From positions 62,001-126,000 of the forward strand of contig NZ_JAAIVB010000037.1 in assembly GCF_010974945.1 (NCBI RefSeq): a stretch of 64,000 nucleotides of DNA, written 5' to 3'. The notes beneath the pieces are model-generated. The model was not told the origin of the DNA. It saw only the letters and a list, made by a program, of their open reading frames with translations, and searched no databases. Below are positions 31,839-42,296 of the stretch, in pieces; the first letter of the stretch is position 1, and each line of letters starts with the position of its first letter. A program made the position numbers and the translations under genes. This DNA is from Noviherbaspirillum galbum (lineage in GTDB: Bacteria > Pseudomonadota > Gammaproteobacteria > Burkholderiales > Burkholderiaceae_D).

Positions 31839-33176
31839 ATGACACGAAAGTATTTTGGCACCGATGGCGTGCGCGGCAGGGTAGGGATCACGCCGATTAC
31901 TCCGGACTTCGTCATGCGGCTCGGCTATGCGGCCGGCAAGGTGCTGGCAGGAGAGGTCGACGGCGGCAAGAAGCCGGTGGTCCTGATCGGCAAGGACACG
32001 CGCATTTCCGGCTACATGCTGGAGGCAGCGCTCGAGGCGGGGTTTTCCGCGGCCGGCGTGGACGTGATGCTCGCCGGACCCATGCCGACGCCGGCGATCG
32101 CCTATCTCACGCGCGCGCTGCGCCTGTCCGCGGGCGTCGTGATCTCCGCCTCGCACAATCCCTACGACGACAACGGCATCAAGTTCTTCTCCGCCTCAGG
32201 CAACAAGCTGCCCGACGCGGTCGAGTCCGCCATCGAGGCCGCGATCGAGCAGCCGATCGAATGCGTGCCTTCCGAGCGCCTCGGCAAGGCCAAGCGGCTC
32301 GACGACGCGCAGGGTCGCTACATCGAATTCTGCAAGAGCACCTTCCCCAACGAGCTCGACCTGCGCGGTATGAAACTGGTGGTCGATTGCGCGCATGGCG
32401 CGGCCTACAACATCGCTCCCGACGTGTTCCATGAACTCGGCGCGGAAGTCGTCGCCATCGGCAACCAGCCTAACGGCATGAACATCAACGACCATGTCGG
32501 CGCGACGGCGCCCGCCGCCTTGTCCGAGGCGGTGCGCGCGCATGGCGCCAACCTCGGCATCGCGCTCGACGGCGATGCCGACCGCCTGATCATGGTCGAT
32601 GGCACCGGACGCATCTACAACGGCGACGAACTCCTCTACGTCATGGCCAGGGACCGCATCGCGCAAGGGCCTGTCGCGGGCGTGGTCGGCACGCTCATGA
32701 CCAACATGGCGCTGGAAGTGGCGCTGAAGGACATGGGCATCGGCTTTGCCCGCGCCAAGGTCGGCGACCGCTACGTGCTCGAGATCCTGCAAGAGAAGGG
32801 CTGGCTCATCGGCGGTGAAGGCTCCGGCCACCTGCTCTTCCTCGACAAGCACACCACCGGCGACGGCATCGTCTCGGCGCTGCAGATCCTGTCCGCGCTC
32901 AAGCGCGGCGGCAAGTCGCTCGCCGAAGCCACCGCCGACCTCGTGCTGTATCCGCAGACCCTGATCAACGTGAAGGTGGAACCCGGATTCGACTGGCAAA
33001 AGAACGCCGCCGTCGTCAGCGAAAAAGAAAGCGTCGAAGCCGAGCTCAAGGGCACCGGCCGCGTGCTGATCCGTCCCTCCGGCACCGAGCCGCTGGTACG
33101 CGTCATGGTGGAAGCGAAGGACGAAAACGCGGCGCAGGAGATGGCGCGCCGCATCGCCGACAAACTTGCCGCGTGA
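31839..33176 (+). CDS. glmM: GlmM, phosphoglucosamine mutase
   Basis: GlmM converts glucosamine-6-phosphate to glucosamine-1-phosphate for UDP-GlcNAc, the precursor of murein and lipopolysaccharide. The 445 residues begin [11 protein letters not shown], carry the phosphoserine loop [11 protein letters not shown] (active Ser105), the metal loop DGDADR and the phosphate-binding [17 protein letters not shown] 31839 follows AAGGGGGAAGG. A tRNA gene follows 63 nt later. Confidence 0.97.
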   Translation: MTRKYFGTDGVRGRVGITPITPDFVMRLGYAAGKVLAGEVDGGKKPVVLIGKDTRISGYMLEAALEAGFSAAGVDVMLAGPMPTPAIAYLTRALRLSAGVVISASHNPYDDNGIKFFSASGNKLPDAVESAIEAAIEQPIECVPSERLGKAKRLDDAQGRYIEFCKSTFPNELDLRGMKLVVDCAHGAAYNIAPDVFHELGAEVVAIGNQPNGMNINDHVGATAPAALSEAVRAHGANLGIALDGDADRLIMVDGTGRIYNGDELLYVMARDRIAQGPVAGVVGTLMTNMALEVALKDMGIGFARAKVGDRYVLEILQEKGWLIGGEGSGHLLFLDKHTTGDGIVSALQILSALKRGGKSLAEATADLVLYPQTLINVKVEPGFDWQKNAAVVSEKESVEAELKGTGRVLIRPSGTEPLVRVMVEAKDENAAQEMARRIADKLAA

Positions 33177-33239
33177 CACCGGATTGCTCCCGGATACGAT
33201 TTGACCCCGCTTCTCCATGCGGGTATGATGCGGGCTTCT

Positions 33240-33316
33240 CGGGGCGTAGCGCAGCCTGGTAGCGCACCTGATTTGGGATCAGGTGGTCGGACGTTCGAAT
33301 CGTCTCGCCCCGACCA
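33240..33316 (+). tRNA. tRNA-Pro (anticodon UGG)
   Basis: A full 77 nt cloverleaf. The acceptor stem is CGGGGCG/CGCCCCG, the anticodon stem CCTGA/TCAGG with loop TTTGGGA, and the T loop TTCGAAT. The CCA end is encoded. A terminator follows after 7 nt. Confidence 0.97.
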
Positions 33317-33323
33317 GGACACG

Positions 33324-33360
33324 AAGGACTTAGCTAGCAATAGCTAGGTCCTTTTGTTTT
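33324..33360 (+). terminator. Rho-independent terminator of tRNA-Pro
   Basis: A 13 bp stem with one G-T pair (AAGGACTTAGCTA pairing with TAGCTAGGTCCTT), a GCAA loop and the tail TTGTTTT. Confidence 0.9.
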
Positions 33361-33596
33361 GCGCCTCCGTTTTCCACGTTCGGTTTCCTTGAACTTCCGC
33401 TTCGCATGCCCGGCTGCGGCCATCCGATGCTCACGCCTTGTCTTCCATTTTTGTCCCCGCGTGTACATCCCTTGCGACATCAGGTTTGATTTACCCCCGC
33501 AGGCCCGGCATAATGGGTTTCTTCTTGTCTTTTTCTACAGAGCGGATCATCGGTGTTGAATCCCAGCGCGGTACCCACGACTGGCAGGCTGGCAAC

Positions 33597-35726
33597 ATGA
33601 GCCTGCGTGCGATATCCACCGGCATGGCAAGTCGTCCGGACCCGGACGCCGTCATCGACAAGACTTCCCTTTCCCGGGACGTGGCCGCCATTCTTCCCAT
33701 CGGCGTCATGCTGCTCGACAGCCGCTTCGTCATCCAGTTCATCAATCCCGCCATGTGCGGCATCTTCAACGTGCAGGAGCGCGCGGCGGTCGGCACGCCG
33801 GTGCGCGAGGTGCTTCCCTGCGATGATTTGCAGGCGGCCCTGTTCGGCCTGCGCTCCGGCAGCAGCCAGGCCATGCAGAAAGCCATGCAGACCAGCGAGG
33901 GCATGCGGCACGTCGAGTTCGCCGTTTCCGGCACTGCGCTGCGCCAGACGGGCATGATCACCGTCGTGGCGCAGGACATCACCAGGAGGGTGGAACGGGA
34001 AGAGGCATCCCGCCGCGAAGCCGAGGCCGTGCTGCGCGAGAGCGAGGAGCGCTTCCGTGTCGCCTTCAACCAGGCGGGCGTCGGCCTGGCGCATGTCGGG
34101 CCGGACGGGCGCTGGCTGATGGTTAACCGCAAGCTCTGCGAGATCGTCGGCTACACCCAGGAAGAAATGCTGGAGCTTCGTTTCCAGGACATCACCCATC
34201 CAGAGGACGTGATGGTGGACTGGGCGCTGGCCAAGCGCATGCTCAACCGTGAGCTCGACGAAAAGACCCGCGAGAAGCGCTACCGTCACAAGCATGGCCA
34301 TTACATCTGGATCAACCTGACCAGTTCGATGGTGCGCGACGACGAAGGAAATCCCAAGTACTACAGCACGGTCGTCGAGGACATCTCGCGCCGCAAGCAG
34401 GCCGAGCAGGATCTGCTGCACCTCGCAAACCACGACACCCTGACCGGCCTGCCGAACCGTACGCTGCTGCTCGACCGCCTCTCGCAAGCGGTGGTGTACG
34501 CGCAGCGCGACGACAGCAACATCGCGGTGCTCGTCATCGATCTCGACCGCTTCAAGAAGGTCAACGACAGCCTCGGCCACGAGGTGGGCGACCAGATCCT
34601 CCGGGAAGTCTCGCAGCGCCTCCAGGCCATCCTCGAGACGGGCGATACCCTGGCCCGGTTCAGCGGCGACGAATTCGTGATCGTGCGGCCGGGCATGGCC
34701 AGGGAAGACGCCGTGGCTACGCTGGCCCGCGAAATCCAGACGGCGCTGGCGGCGCCAATGGCCATCCAGGAGCACGACTTCTTTCCCGCGGCGACCATCG
34801 GCATCAGCATGTTTCCCAGGGATGGCGGCGACGCCCAGACCCTGCTCAGGAATGCCGAAACCGCGATGTACCGCGGCAAGGACGCCGGCCGCGCGACCTT
34901 CCAGTTCTATGCGCACGATATGAATGCCCGCGCGCTGGACCACCTCAAGCTGGAGGCCGGCTTGCGTCGCGCGCTCGAGCGCAACGAATTCATCCTGCAC
35001 TACCAGCCGCAGCTCGATCTGGCCAGCGGCGGCATCATCGGGCTGGAAGCCCTGGTCCGCTGGCAGCCCTCCCGCCAGCCCCTGCGCTATCCGGGGGATT
35101 TCATCAATCTCGCGGAAGAGACCGGGCTGATCGCGCCGATCGGCGAATGGGTGCTGAACGAGGCATGCCGGCAGCGCAAGACCTGGCATGATGCCGGGAT
35201 GCCGTCTTCATGCCGGGTGGCTGTCAATCTTTCCGCGCGCCAGTTCAGGCAGCAGGACATCGTCGAGGTCGTGTCGGCGGCGCTGCGCAGCACGGGCTGC
35301 GCGCCGGCCTGGCTCGAACTCGAGATCACCGAAAGCGCCATCATGGACGATCCGGAGTCCGCGGCCGCGATCATGCGCCAGCTCAGCGACATGGGCGTCC
35401 ACCTGTCGATCGACGACTTCGGCACCGGTTACTCGAGCCTCAGCTATCTCAAGCGCTTTCCCATCCATTGCCTCAAGATCGATCGTTCCTTCGTGCGCGA
35501 CATCGCCAGCGACAACGATGACGCGGAAATCGCGCGCGCCGTCATCGCCCTGGCGCACAGCCTGAAGGTCAAGGTGATCGCGGAGGGCGTCGAAACCGAG
35601 GCGCAGCGGGACTTCCTGCGCGAGCATGGCTGCGACCAGATACAGGGCTACTTCCTCAGCCGGCCGCTTCCGGTCGAGGCGCTGGAGCGTTTCCTGCACA
35701 CGCACGCGGAAGGCGGGACGGACTGA
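33597..35726 (+). CDS. PAS-PAS-GGDEF-EAL cyclic-di-GMP enzyme
   Basis: From ATG 33597 it has 709 residues: a first PAS-like domain (about 20-130), a second PAS with PAC (about 148-270), a GGDEF domain with motif SGDEF at 356-360, and an EAL domain with EAL at 484-486 plus DDFGTGYSS and KIDRSFVRDI. GGDEF domains make and EAL domains break cyclic-di-GMP. SGDEF is a tolerated variant, so both activities are possible. No membrane helix is seen. The start is uncertain: the frame is open back to 33438, and ATG 33513 or 33627 are alternatives. It lies between two tRNA genes. Confidence 0.93.
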   Translation: MSLRAISTGMASRPDPDAVIDKTSLSRDVAAILPIGVMLLDSRFVIQFINPAMCGIFNVQERAAVGTPVREVLPCDDLQAALFGLRSGSSQAMQKAMQTSEGMRHVEFAVSGTALRQTGMITVVAQDITRRVEREEASRREAEAVLRESEERFRVAFNQAGVGLAHVGPDGRWLMVNRKLCEIVGYTQEEMLELRFQDITHPEDVMVDWALAKRMLNRELDEKTREKRYRHKHGHYIWINLTSSMVRDDEGNPKYYSTVVEDISRRKQAEQDLLHLANHDTLTGLPNRTLLLDRLSQAVVYAQRDDSNIAVLVIDLDRFKKVNDSLGHEVGDQILREVSQRLQAILETGDTLARFSGDEFVIVRPGMAREDAVATLAREIQTALAAPMAIQEHDFFPAATIGISMFPRDGGDAQTLLRNAETAMYRGKDAGRATFQFYAHDMNARALDHLKLEAGLRRALERNEFILHYQPQLDLASGGIIGLEALVRWQPSRQPLRYPGDFINLAEETGLIAPIGEWVLNEACRQRKTWHDAGMPSSCRVAVNLSARQFRQQDIVEVVSAALRSTGCAPAWLELEITESAIMDDPESAAAIMRQLSDMGVHLSIDDFGTGYSSLSYLKRFPIHCLKIDRSFVRDIASDNDDAEIARAVIALAHSLKVKVIAEGVETEAQRDFLREHGCDQIQGYFLSRPLPVEALERFLHTHAEGGTD

Positions 35727-35874
35727 GCCGTCTGTTCTGTGTCATGACGCGTCGCTTTGGCGTTGAAACGGCCGGCCTTTAGCGGTAATATCCGCAGTCT
35801 TCGGCGCATCGGCGACGGCGCATCCATCAAGCAGCTGCGCCGGATCGCAACGTGCTGTCACGCACTGCCACGCA

Positions 35875-35951
35875 CTGCCCATAGCTCAGCTGGATAGAGC
35901 AACGGCCTTCTAAGCCGTAGGTCACAGGTTCGACTCCTGTTGGGCAGGCCA
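35875..35951 (+). tRNA. tRNA-Arg (anticodon UCU)
   Basis: A 77 nt cloverleaf with acceptor stem CTGCCCA/TGGGCAG, anticodon stem ACGGC/GCCGT with loop CTTCTAA, and encoded CCA. The preceding 16 nt contain a tandem 10 nt repeat (CACGCACTGC) whose second copy runs into the acceptor stem. Confidence 0.96.
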
Positions 35952-36171
35952 CCTTCCATCTTTCTTCCTTCCATCTCGATTCACCCTGGCGAGCGCCGGC
36001 ACCGGGTCTCATCCGCATGACGTGAGGTTTGCAGTCATTCCCATTCGTGGTGCGCCGCACATTACTTCCCGCTGCCAGTCAGGTATCATGTTGCCAATAA
36101 GCAATTTACCAACCCGGTTTCGTCGGGCTGGAGAGCGGCTCGCTTCTCCAGCTCACCTATGCGAGTGGCGG

Positions 36172-37485
36172 ATGGCAGATGACAATCAAATCAATTCGGT
36201 GAACCAGCATTACCTCGACAAGGTGATGCACCTCGCCGAATCGCAGGACGTCAAGGCGACGGAAGACATCTTCGATGCCCGCGGCATGAAGCTGGTGGCG
36301 AAGGGAGCGAAGATTTCGCGCGCCTTGCAGGAGCGGCTCCTGCAGCGCCGTCTCAGCAAGCCCTTCGAGGCCAGCATCGCGGTGGAAGAAGGCGTGGACG
36401 TGCGCGTCATCCAGCGCGAGGCGGAATCCATTATCGAGACGGTCGATCCGGTGCGCTCGGTGATCAAGGCCTTGAACAGCGGTCCTTCCCCAATCCAGGT
36501 CCTGTCGGAAATCCAGTTCGGCAGCGCGATCAGCACCATGCTGACCATCATCCAGCGCGGCGGGCAGCAGGCGCTCAGCCACAGCGTCATGGTCAGCCTG
36601 TTGTCCATCGCGCTGGCGAGAAAGCGCGGCCTGGGCGTGGCCGACCAGAGCGTCGTCGCCTTGGCTGGCCTGCTCCACGACATCGGCGAACTTTACATCG
36701 AACCTGCCTATCTGAAATCGCGGCGCCGCCTTTATCCGCATGAATGGCGCCACGTGGTCGTCCATCCGCGCATCGGACAAATGCTGATCAGCGGCCTGGA
36801 GCATTACCCGGCCGCGGTGGCGCAGGCCGTGTTCGAACATCATGAGCGTCTCGACGGCAGCGGCTATCCGCGGCGCGTCTCGGGCAACGCGATCAGCGTG
36901 CCCGGCCAGGTGGTGTCGGTCGCGGAACTGCTGTCCGGCGTGTTCATGGAAAAGAGCGAACCGTTGCAACGCGCCGAACTCGCCCTGAAGATCATTCCCG
37001 GCGAGCATGCGCGCGAACTGGTATCCGCCGTGTCCAGCGCCATGCATGAAGCCTGCGGCGGCCGCGTGCCGCACGCCGCCGCGCCCACCGGGGAAGAGCA
37101 GGACCAGGTGCGGCGCTTGCGCGAGCGGATAGGCAACGCCATCGGCTCGGCGCAATGCCTGGCGGATGGCGGCACGATCAGGTCGAAGCGTGGCATGAGC
37201 ATGCTGCAGGACTTGATCGGGCGGGCCGCCGGCATCCAGCGCGCCTTCATCAGCACCGGGCTCGATGCCTGCATCGAGGGCGACGACATCTTTTCTAGCG
37301 GCGACGCGCAGATCCTGTTCGAGACCGCGGTTGCCACGCGCGAAATCCAATGGCGCCTGCGCGACGTGGCGCGGGAATTGTCGCTGCAATCTGACGAGCT
37401 GGACGAGTCCGATCAGGCATCAATGCAGGAATTGATTGCCGTGCTCGATGGCGAGCGCCAGGATCTGTCGACCGCCGCGGCCTGA
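36172..37485 (+). CDS. HD-GYP-type phosphodiesterase domain protein
   Basis: From ATG 36172 it has 437 residues. The central HD domain has HDIGE (His169, Asp170), HH at 223-224 and DGSGYP at 228-233, the hallmarks of HD-GYP enzymes that hydrolyse cyclic-di-GMP. The usual HDxGK lysine is Glu here, and the GYP triplet reads GYP intact. The N-terminal 130 residues are an unrecognised helical region and the C-terminal 110 are helical. The frame is open upstream to 36022, but no better start is visible. It converges on the DUF4124 gene. Confidence 0.85.
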   Translation: MADDNQINSVNQHYLDKVMHLAESQDVKATEDIFDARGMKLVAKGAKISRALQERLLQRRLSKPFEASIAVEEGVDVRVIQREAESIIETVDPVRSVIKALNSGPSPIQVLSEIQFGSAISTMLTIIQRGGQQALSHSVMVSLLSIALARKRGLGVADQSVVALAGLLHDIGELYIEPAYLKSRRRLYPHEWRHVVVHPRIGQMLISGLEHYPAAVAQAVFEHHERLDGSGYPRRVSGNAISVPGQVVSVAELLSGVFMEKSEPLQRAELALKIIPGEHARELVSAVSSAMHEACGGRVPHAAAPTGEEQDQVRRLRERIGNAIGSAQCLADGGTIRSKRGMSMLQDLIGRAAGIQRAFISTGLDACIEGDDIFSSGDAQILFETAVATREIQWRLRDVARELSLQSDELDESDQASMQELIAVLDGERQDLSTAAA

Positions 37486-37496
37486 TGCCGTATCAG

Positions 37497-37523
37497 CGAG
37501 AGGCGATATGGCGCCTCTCGTTT
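37497..37523. terminator. Shared hairpin between convergent genes
   Basis: A perfect 9 bp stem (CGAGAGGCG pairing with CGCCTCTCG) with a 6 nt loop, followed by TTT on the plus strand. It lies in the 37 nt between the HD-GYP and DUF4124 stop codons and may terminate both. Confidence 0.55.
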
Positions 37524-38035
37524 CACGAACGCTGTGCCAATGGCTGGTCGGCCGCACAGGCCCGGCGGGCCTTGTCTTCGAGCTGGCGCGCCTTCGCGGA
37601 TCGCTTTTCCCGCCTGCTGAGGCTGCTCTTGCCTTGCCCGCCGAGGGCGGCCGTCTCTTCCCTTGCCAGTTGCGTGCGGCGCGACAGCGATGCGCATTTC
37701 TCCTGCTTCGCCGATGCGCGGCGCGTGCCGCGGTCTGGCGCGCCGAGGCTGACGCTGGCCGGCCGGTCCCGCCTGTCCAGGAGGGCGGCGGCATGCCGGT
37801 CTTCGGCGGCCCGGTGATGCGCCGACGCCATCTCGCCGGGTGAGGGTGAGATGGATTCGATCACCCGTCCGCCGCCGTTCCGGCAGGGCGAGTTCTGGTA
37901 GGCGATCTGGCCACCGTTGTCGCAGCGGTAGACCAGCGTGCCTGGCGCATCGAGGGCAGGGCTTGAGGAGATGGCGGGCAGGGCGGCGCAGGAAGCCGCG
38001 CCGAGCAGCGAGGCATGCAGGAACAAACGCTTCAA
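37523..38035 (-). CDS. DUF4124-type secreted protein
   Basis: The 170 residues start with a signal peptide (residues 1-24). The segment LVYRCDNGGQIAYQNSPC resembles the DUF4124 motif, which carries a Cys pair and is found in short periplasmic proteins of unknown role. The rest is very rich in Arg, Ala and Lys and looks disordered. The start overlaps the FAD oxidase stop by 4 nt, the last of four such overlaps. Confidence 0.65.
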   Translation of the reverse strand: MKRLFLHASLLGAASCAALPAISSSPALDAPGTLVYRCDNGGQIAYQNSPCRNGGGRVIESISPSPGEMASAHHRAAEDRHAAALLDRRDRPASVSLGAPDRGTRRASAKQEKCASLSRRTQLAREETAALGGQGKSSLSRREKRSAKARQLEDKARRACAADQPLAQRS

Positions 38036-39434
38036 ATGACTTTTCCGGGATTCATGAGGTTGAGGGGATCGAGGGCCTGCTTCAGGCTGCGCATCAGCTG
38101 CAGTTCGACCTCGGACTTGTAGCGGCGGATTTCATCGCGCTTGAGCGCGCCCAGTCCGTGTTCCGCGGAGATTGAGCCGCCAAAGCGGTGCACGCTGTCA
38201 TGCACTACCTGGTTGATGTCTTCCTGGCGCGAAATGAACTCATCCGGCGAGACGCCTTCCGGCGGCGACACGTTGTAATGCAGGTTGCCGTCGCCGAGGT
38301 GGCCGAAGGTCACCATGCGGATGCCGGGGAAATGCTGCTGCAGCAAGGCGTCGGTCTCGCGGATGTAGTCGCCGATGCGCGAGATCGGCACGGAGACGTC
38401 GTGCTTGATGTTTTTCCCTTCCTCGGCCTGGGCCAGCGGAATGTGCTCGCGCAAATTCCACAAGCCGCGCGACTGCGCAATGGAAGAGGCGACGACCGCA
38501 TCGACGATGAGTTCTTCTTCGAGCGCGCTGCCGATGAGCGATTCCAGCATGCCGTTCGCATGCTCTTCCGATTCGCTGTCGGATAGTTCGAGGAGCACGT
38601 ATTGCGGATAGGCCTGCGGAAAGGGCAGCCGCATCTGCGGGAAGTGCCTGGCCACGAGCTGCAGGCAGAAATCGGACATCAGCTCGAAGCCGGTGAGGGC
38701 GGGGCCGCATTCCTGCTGGGCCAGCGCCAGCAGCCTGAGCGCATGGTCGGGCGTCGGCATGGCGGTCAGCGCGGTCAGGCTGGCCTTGGGCTGGGGGAAA
38801 AGCTTGATCACGGCGGCGGTGATGATGCCCAGGGTACCTTCCGCGCCGATGTACAGGTCGCGCAGGTCGTAGCCGGTGTTGTCCTTGCGCAGGCCCCGCA
38901 GCCCGTTCCAGACTTCGCCCTGCGGCGTGACGACCTCGAGCCCGAGGCAAAGCTCGCGGGTGTTGCCGTAGCGGAGCACCGCCGTGCCGCCGGCATTGGT
39001 GGCGAGGTTGCCGCCGATGGTGCAGCTGCCTTCCGCGGCCAGCGACAGCGGGAACAGCCGGCCGGCCTCGGCCGCCTTGTTCTGGATGGTCTCGAGGATG
39101 CAGCCGGCTTCCACCGTCATGGTGTTGTTGATGGTGTCGACGTGGCGCACCACGTTCATGCGCGCCAGCGACAGCACGACCGCGTCGCCCGAGGCATCCG
39201 GCACGCTGCCGAGGACCAGGCCGGTGTTGCCGCCCTGGGGCACGATGGGTACCCGGTGCGCATTGCTCAGCTTCACCAGGCGCGCCACTTCGTCGGTGGA
39301 TGCCGGCCGCAGCACGCCCTGGGCGCGGCCGGTGAAGCGGCGGCGCCAGTCCGTCAGGTAGCCCGCCATGTCGGCCGGGTCGGTCAGGACGTTCGCCGCG
39401 CCGATGGCGGCACGGCATTGATCGAGGAACTCGC

Positions 39435-39438
<4 letters not shown>
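38032..39438 (-). CDS. FAD-linked 2-hydroxyacid dehydrogenase (GlcD/D-lactate dehydrogenase family)
   Basis: A 468-residue flavoprotein with a PCMH-type FAD domain (VPIVPQGGNTGLVLGSVPD, then SLAAEGSCTIGGNLATNAGG) and the FAD-oxidase C domain (VTFGHLGDGNLHYNVS, ending LDPLNLMNPGKVI). Family members oxidise D-lactate, glycolate, D-2-hydroxyglutarate or similar acids and pass electrons to quinone or a flavoprotein; the substrate cannot be read here. The ATG at 39438 starts the typical N-terminus; the frame upstream belongs to the neighbour's shadow. It overlaps genes on both sides by 4 nt. Confidence 0.9.
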
Positions 39439-40570
<1,132 letters not shown>

Positions 40571-40576
40571 TCACGC

Positions 40577-41878
40577 ATGCGCTTCACCGATCATCCGCTC
40601 CTGTTGAAACTGCCGCTCAAGGAAGGGCGGGACCTGCTGCGCTTCGCGCGCCGCCGGCTCAACCAGGAGCGCCTGCCTCAGGTTGCTTCCAGCCTGACCT
40701 TCACCACCATGCTGGCGCTGGTGCCGCTGCTGACCATCGCGCTCGCGGTCTTCACCGCCTTTCCGGTATTCAATACCTTCCGCGCCTCGCTCGAAGCCTA
40801 TTTCATCAAGAGCCTGATGCCGAAGATGATTTCAAGCACCATCCTGGGCTACCTCAACCAGTTCGCTTCCAAGGCGACCCGCCTGTCGGCGATCGGCGCG
40901 ATCTTCCTGGTGATGACCTCGGTGGCCATGATGCTGACCATCGACCGCGCGTTCAACCAGATCTGGCGGGTGAGGGAATCGCGGCCCTTCACGCAGCGCG
41001 TGGTGATCTATTGGGCCATCGTGACCCTCGGACCGCTGCTGATCGGCGTCTCGATCACCGTCACCTCGCACCTCTTCACCGCCACCAGCGGCCTGCTGTC
41101 GGCGGTGGCCTTCACCGGGGTGCTGCTATCGACGATCATTTCCCTGCTGCTGACGACCGCGGCCTTCACGCTGCTCTACATGGCGGTGCCCAACCGGCTG
41201 GTGAACTGGCGCGACGCCGCCTGGGGCGGGTTCCTGGCCGCGGCGGTATTCGAGCTCGCCAAGCGCCTGTTCGTGGATTTCATCACCCGCTTTCCGACCT
41301 ACACCATGATCTATGGCGCGCTGGCGGCGCTGCCCATCTTCCTGGTCTGGGTGTACCTGTCCTGGCTGATCACGCTCGTCGGCGCCGTGCTGGCCGCGGC
41401 CCTGCCGGTGGTGCGCTACGAGCGCTGGTGGCACATGCCGGCGCCGGGCAGCGAATTCATCGATGCGCTGGCGGTGCTGAAGGTCTTGTACGATGCCCGC
41501 GAAAGCGGGGCGCGCTCGGCGGTCGATGCCGCGAGCATCCGCTCGACTACGCGGCTCGGGTTCGATGAATCGGAATCGCTGCTGCAGCGCATGCGCGACG
41601 CGGGATGGGTAGGACGCATCAAGGGCGAGGTGACGCGCCGGGTGCAGTTCGGCAAGCGCATCACCGACGGCCGCGACAGCTGGACCCTGCTCGCCAATCC
41701 CGGGCAGCTCCGCCTGTCGGACGTCTACCGGCTGTTCGTGTTCACGCCGGTCGCCGACGCCGGCGCATCCGGCATCGTCGCGGACGCGGTCGAGCAGGGC
41801 CTGGAGCAGACCCTGTCCGACTACTTCGATGGCAACGTCAGAAAGATGCCTGCCCGGTCAGCATCTGCCAGTACATGA
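40577..41878 (+). CDS. YihY/BrkB family membrane protein with C-terminal extension
   Basis: The 433 residues have about six membrane helices in the first 290 residues, with family motifs SSLTFTTMLALVPLLTI and WGGFLAAAVFELAKRLFVDFITRFPTY. Residues from about 300 on form a soluble domain (TTRLGFDESESLLQRMRDAGW), perhaps winged-helix-like, absent from the roughly 290-residue E. coli YihY. Despite older labels, it is not a ribonuclease. Its last 41 nt overlap the convergent DUF962 gene. Confidence 0.88.
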   Translation: MRFTDHPLLLKLPLKEGRDLLRFARRRLNQERLPQVASSLTFTTMLALVPLLTIALAVFTAFPVFNTFRASLEAYFIKSLMPKMISSTILGYLNQFASKATRLSAIGAIFLVMTSVAMMLTIDRAFNQIWRVRESRPFTQRVVIYWAIVTLGPLLIGVSITVTSHLFTATSGLLSAVAFTGVLLSTIISLLLTTAAFTLLYMAVPNRLVNWRDAAWGGFLAAAVFELAKRLFVDFITRFPTYTMIYGALAALPIFLVWVYLSWLITLVGAVLAAALPVVRYERWWHMPAPGSEFIDALAVLKVLYDARESGARSAVDAASIRSTTRLGFDESESLLQRMRDAGWVGRIKGEVTRRVQFGKRITDGRDSWTLLANPGQLRLSDVYRLFVFTPVADAGASGIVADAVEQGLEQTLSDYFDGNVRKMPARSASAST

Positions 41879-42155
41879 CCCAGTCGCCCATGAAGGAATA
41901 GAGCGGATGGCGGAAGGTGGCAGGCTGGTTTTTCTCGAAGAAAAAGTGGCCGGTCCAGGCAAAGCCGTAGCCCGACAGCAGCGCAGCCGCCAGCCACCAT
42001 AGATTGCCCGTCAGCAGCAGCGCGGCGAGGCAGATCATGGCGAGGGTGGAGCCGGCAAAGTGCAGCTCGCGGCAGGTGCGGTTCGAATGTTCCCCCAGGT
42101 ACACCGGATAGAACTCGCGGAACGACGCGTACTCTCTTTTCATGGCGGCAGGCAT
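41838..42155 (-). CDS. DUF962 (Mpo1-like) small membrane protein
   Basis: A 105-residue protein with two or three hydrophobic segments and the conserved motif GYGFAWTGHFFFEKNQPATF followed by HPLYSFMGDW. The family includes yeast Mpo1, a dioxygenase acting on 2-hydroxy fatty acids with histidine-bound iron; the conserved histidines are present (His35, His52-equivalent positions, HPLYS). Whether the bacterial protein has that activity is inference. It overlaps the 3' end of the yihY gene by 41 nt. Confidence 0.82.
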   Translation of the reverse strand: MPAAMKREYASFREFYPVYLGEHSNRTCRELHFAGSTLAMICLAALLLTGNLWWLAAALLSGYGFAWTGHFFFEKNQPATFRHPLYSFMGDWVMYWQMLTGQASF

Positions 42156-42240
42156 GGCGGTCTCCTGTGTTGACCCTCTCGACCTTCTTTGCCCGAATCG
42201 GACGCATTGATCCCGGGCTTCATCCTGTCAGGGTAATGCA

Positions 42241-42266
42241 GCGGCGGGCCGATGGCAACCCGCCGC
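42241..42266 (-). terminator. Hairpin downstream of the alpha/beta hydrolase gene
   Basis: A perfect 8 bp stem (GCGGCGGG pairing with CCCGCCGC) with a 10 nt loop, 30 nt beyond the hydrolase stop. There is no T run, so termination strength is doubtful. Confidence 0.35.
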
Positions 42267-42296
42267 GGAGAAAAGCCGGAAGCGGTGCCGCCGGCG

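Noticed and set aside
33438-33596. N-terminal extension of the PAS-GGDEF-EAL protein
   Set aside because: The extra residues have no domain and the frame is open mainly because of base composition; the domain starts after 33597.
33480-35189. Antisense frame opposite the GGDEF-EAL gene
   Set aside because: Composition is shadow-like and the plus-strand protein has conserved domain motifs throughout.
35859-35880. Attachment site at tRNA-Arg
   Set aside because: The tandem 10 nt repeat touches the 5' end of the tRNA, whereas integration sites usually use the 3' end, and no integrase gene is in the window.
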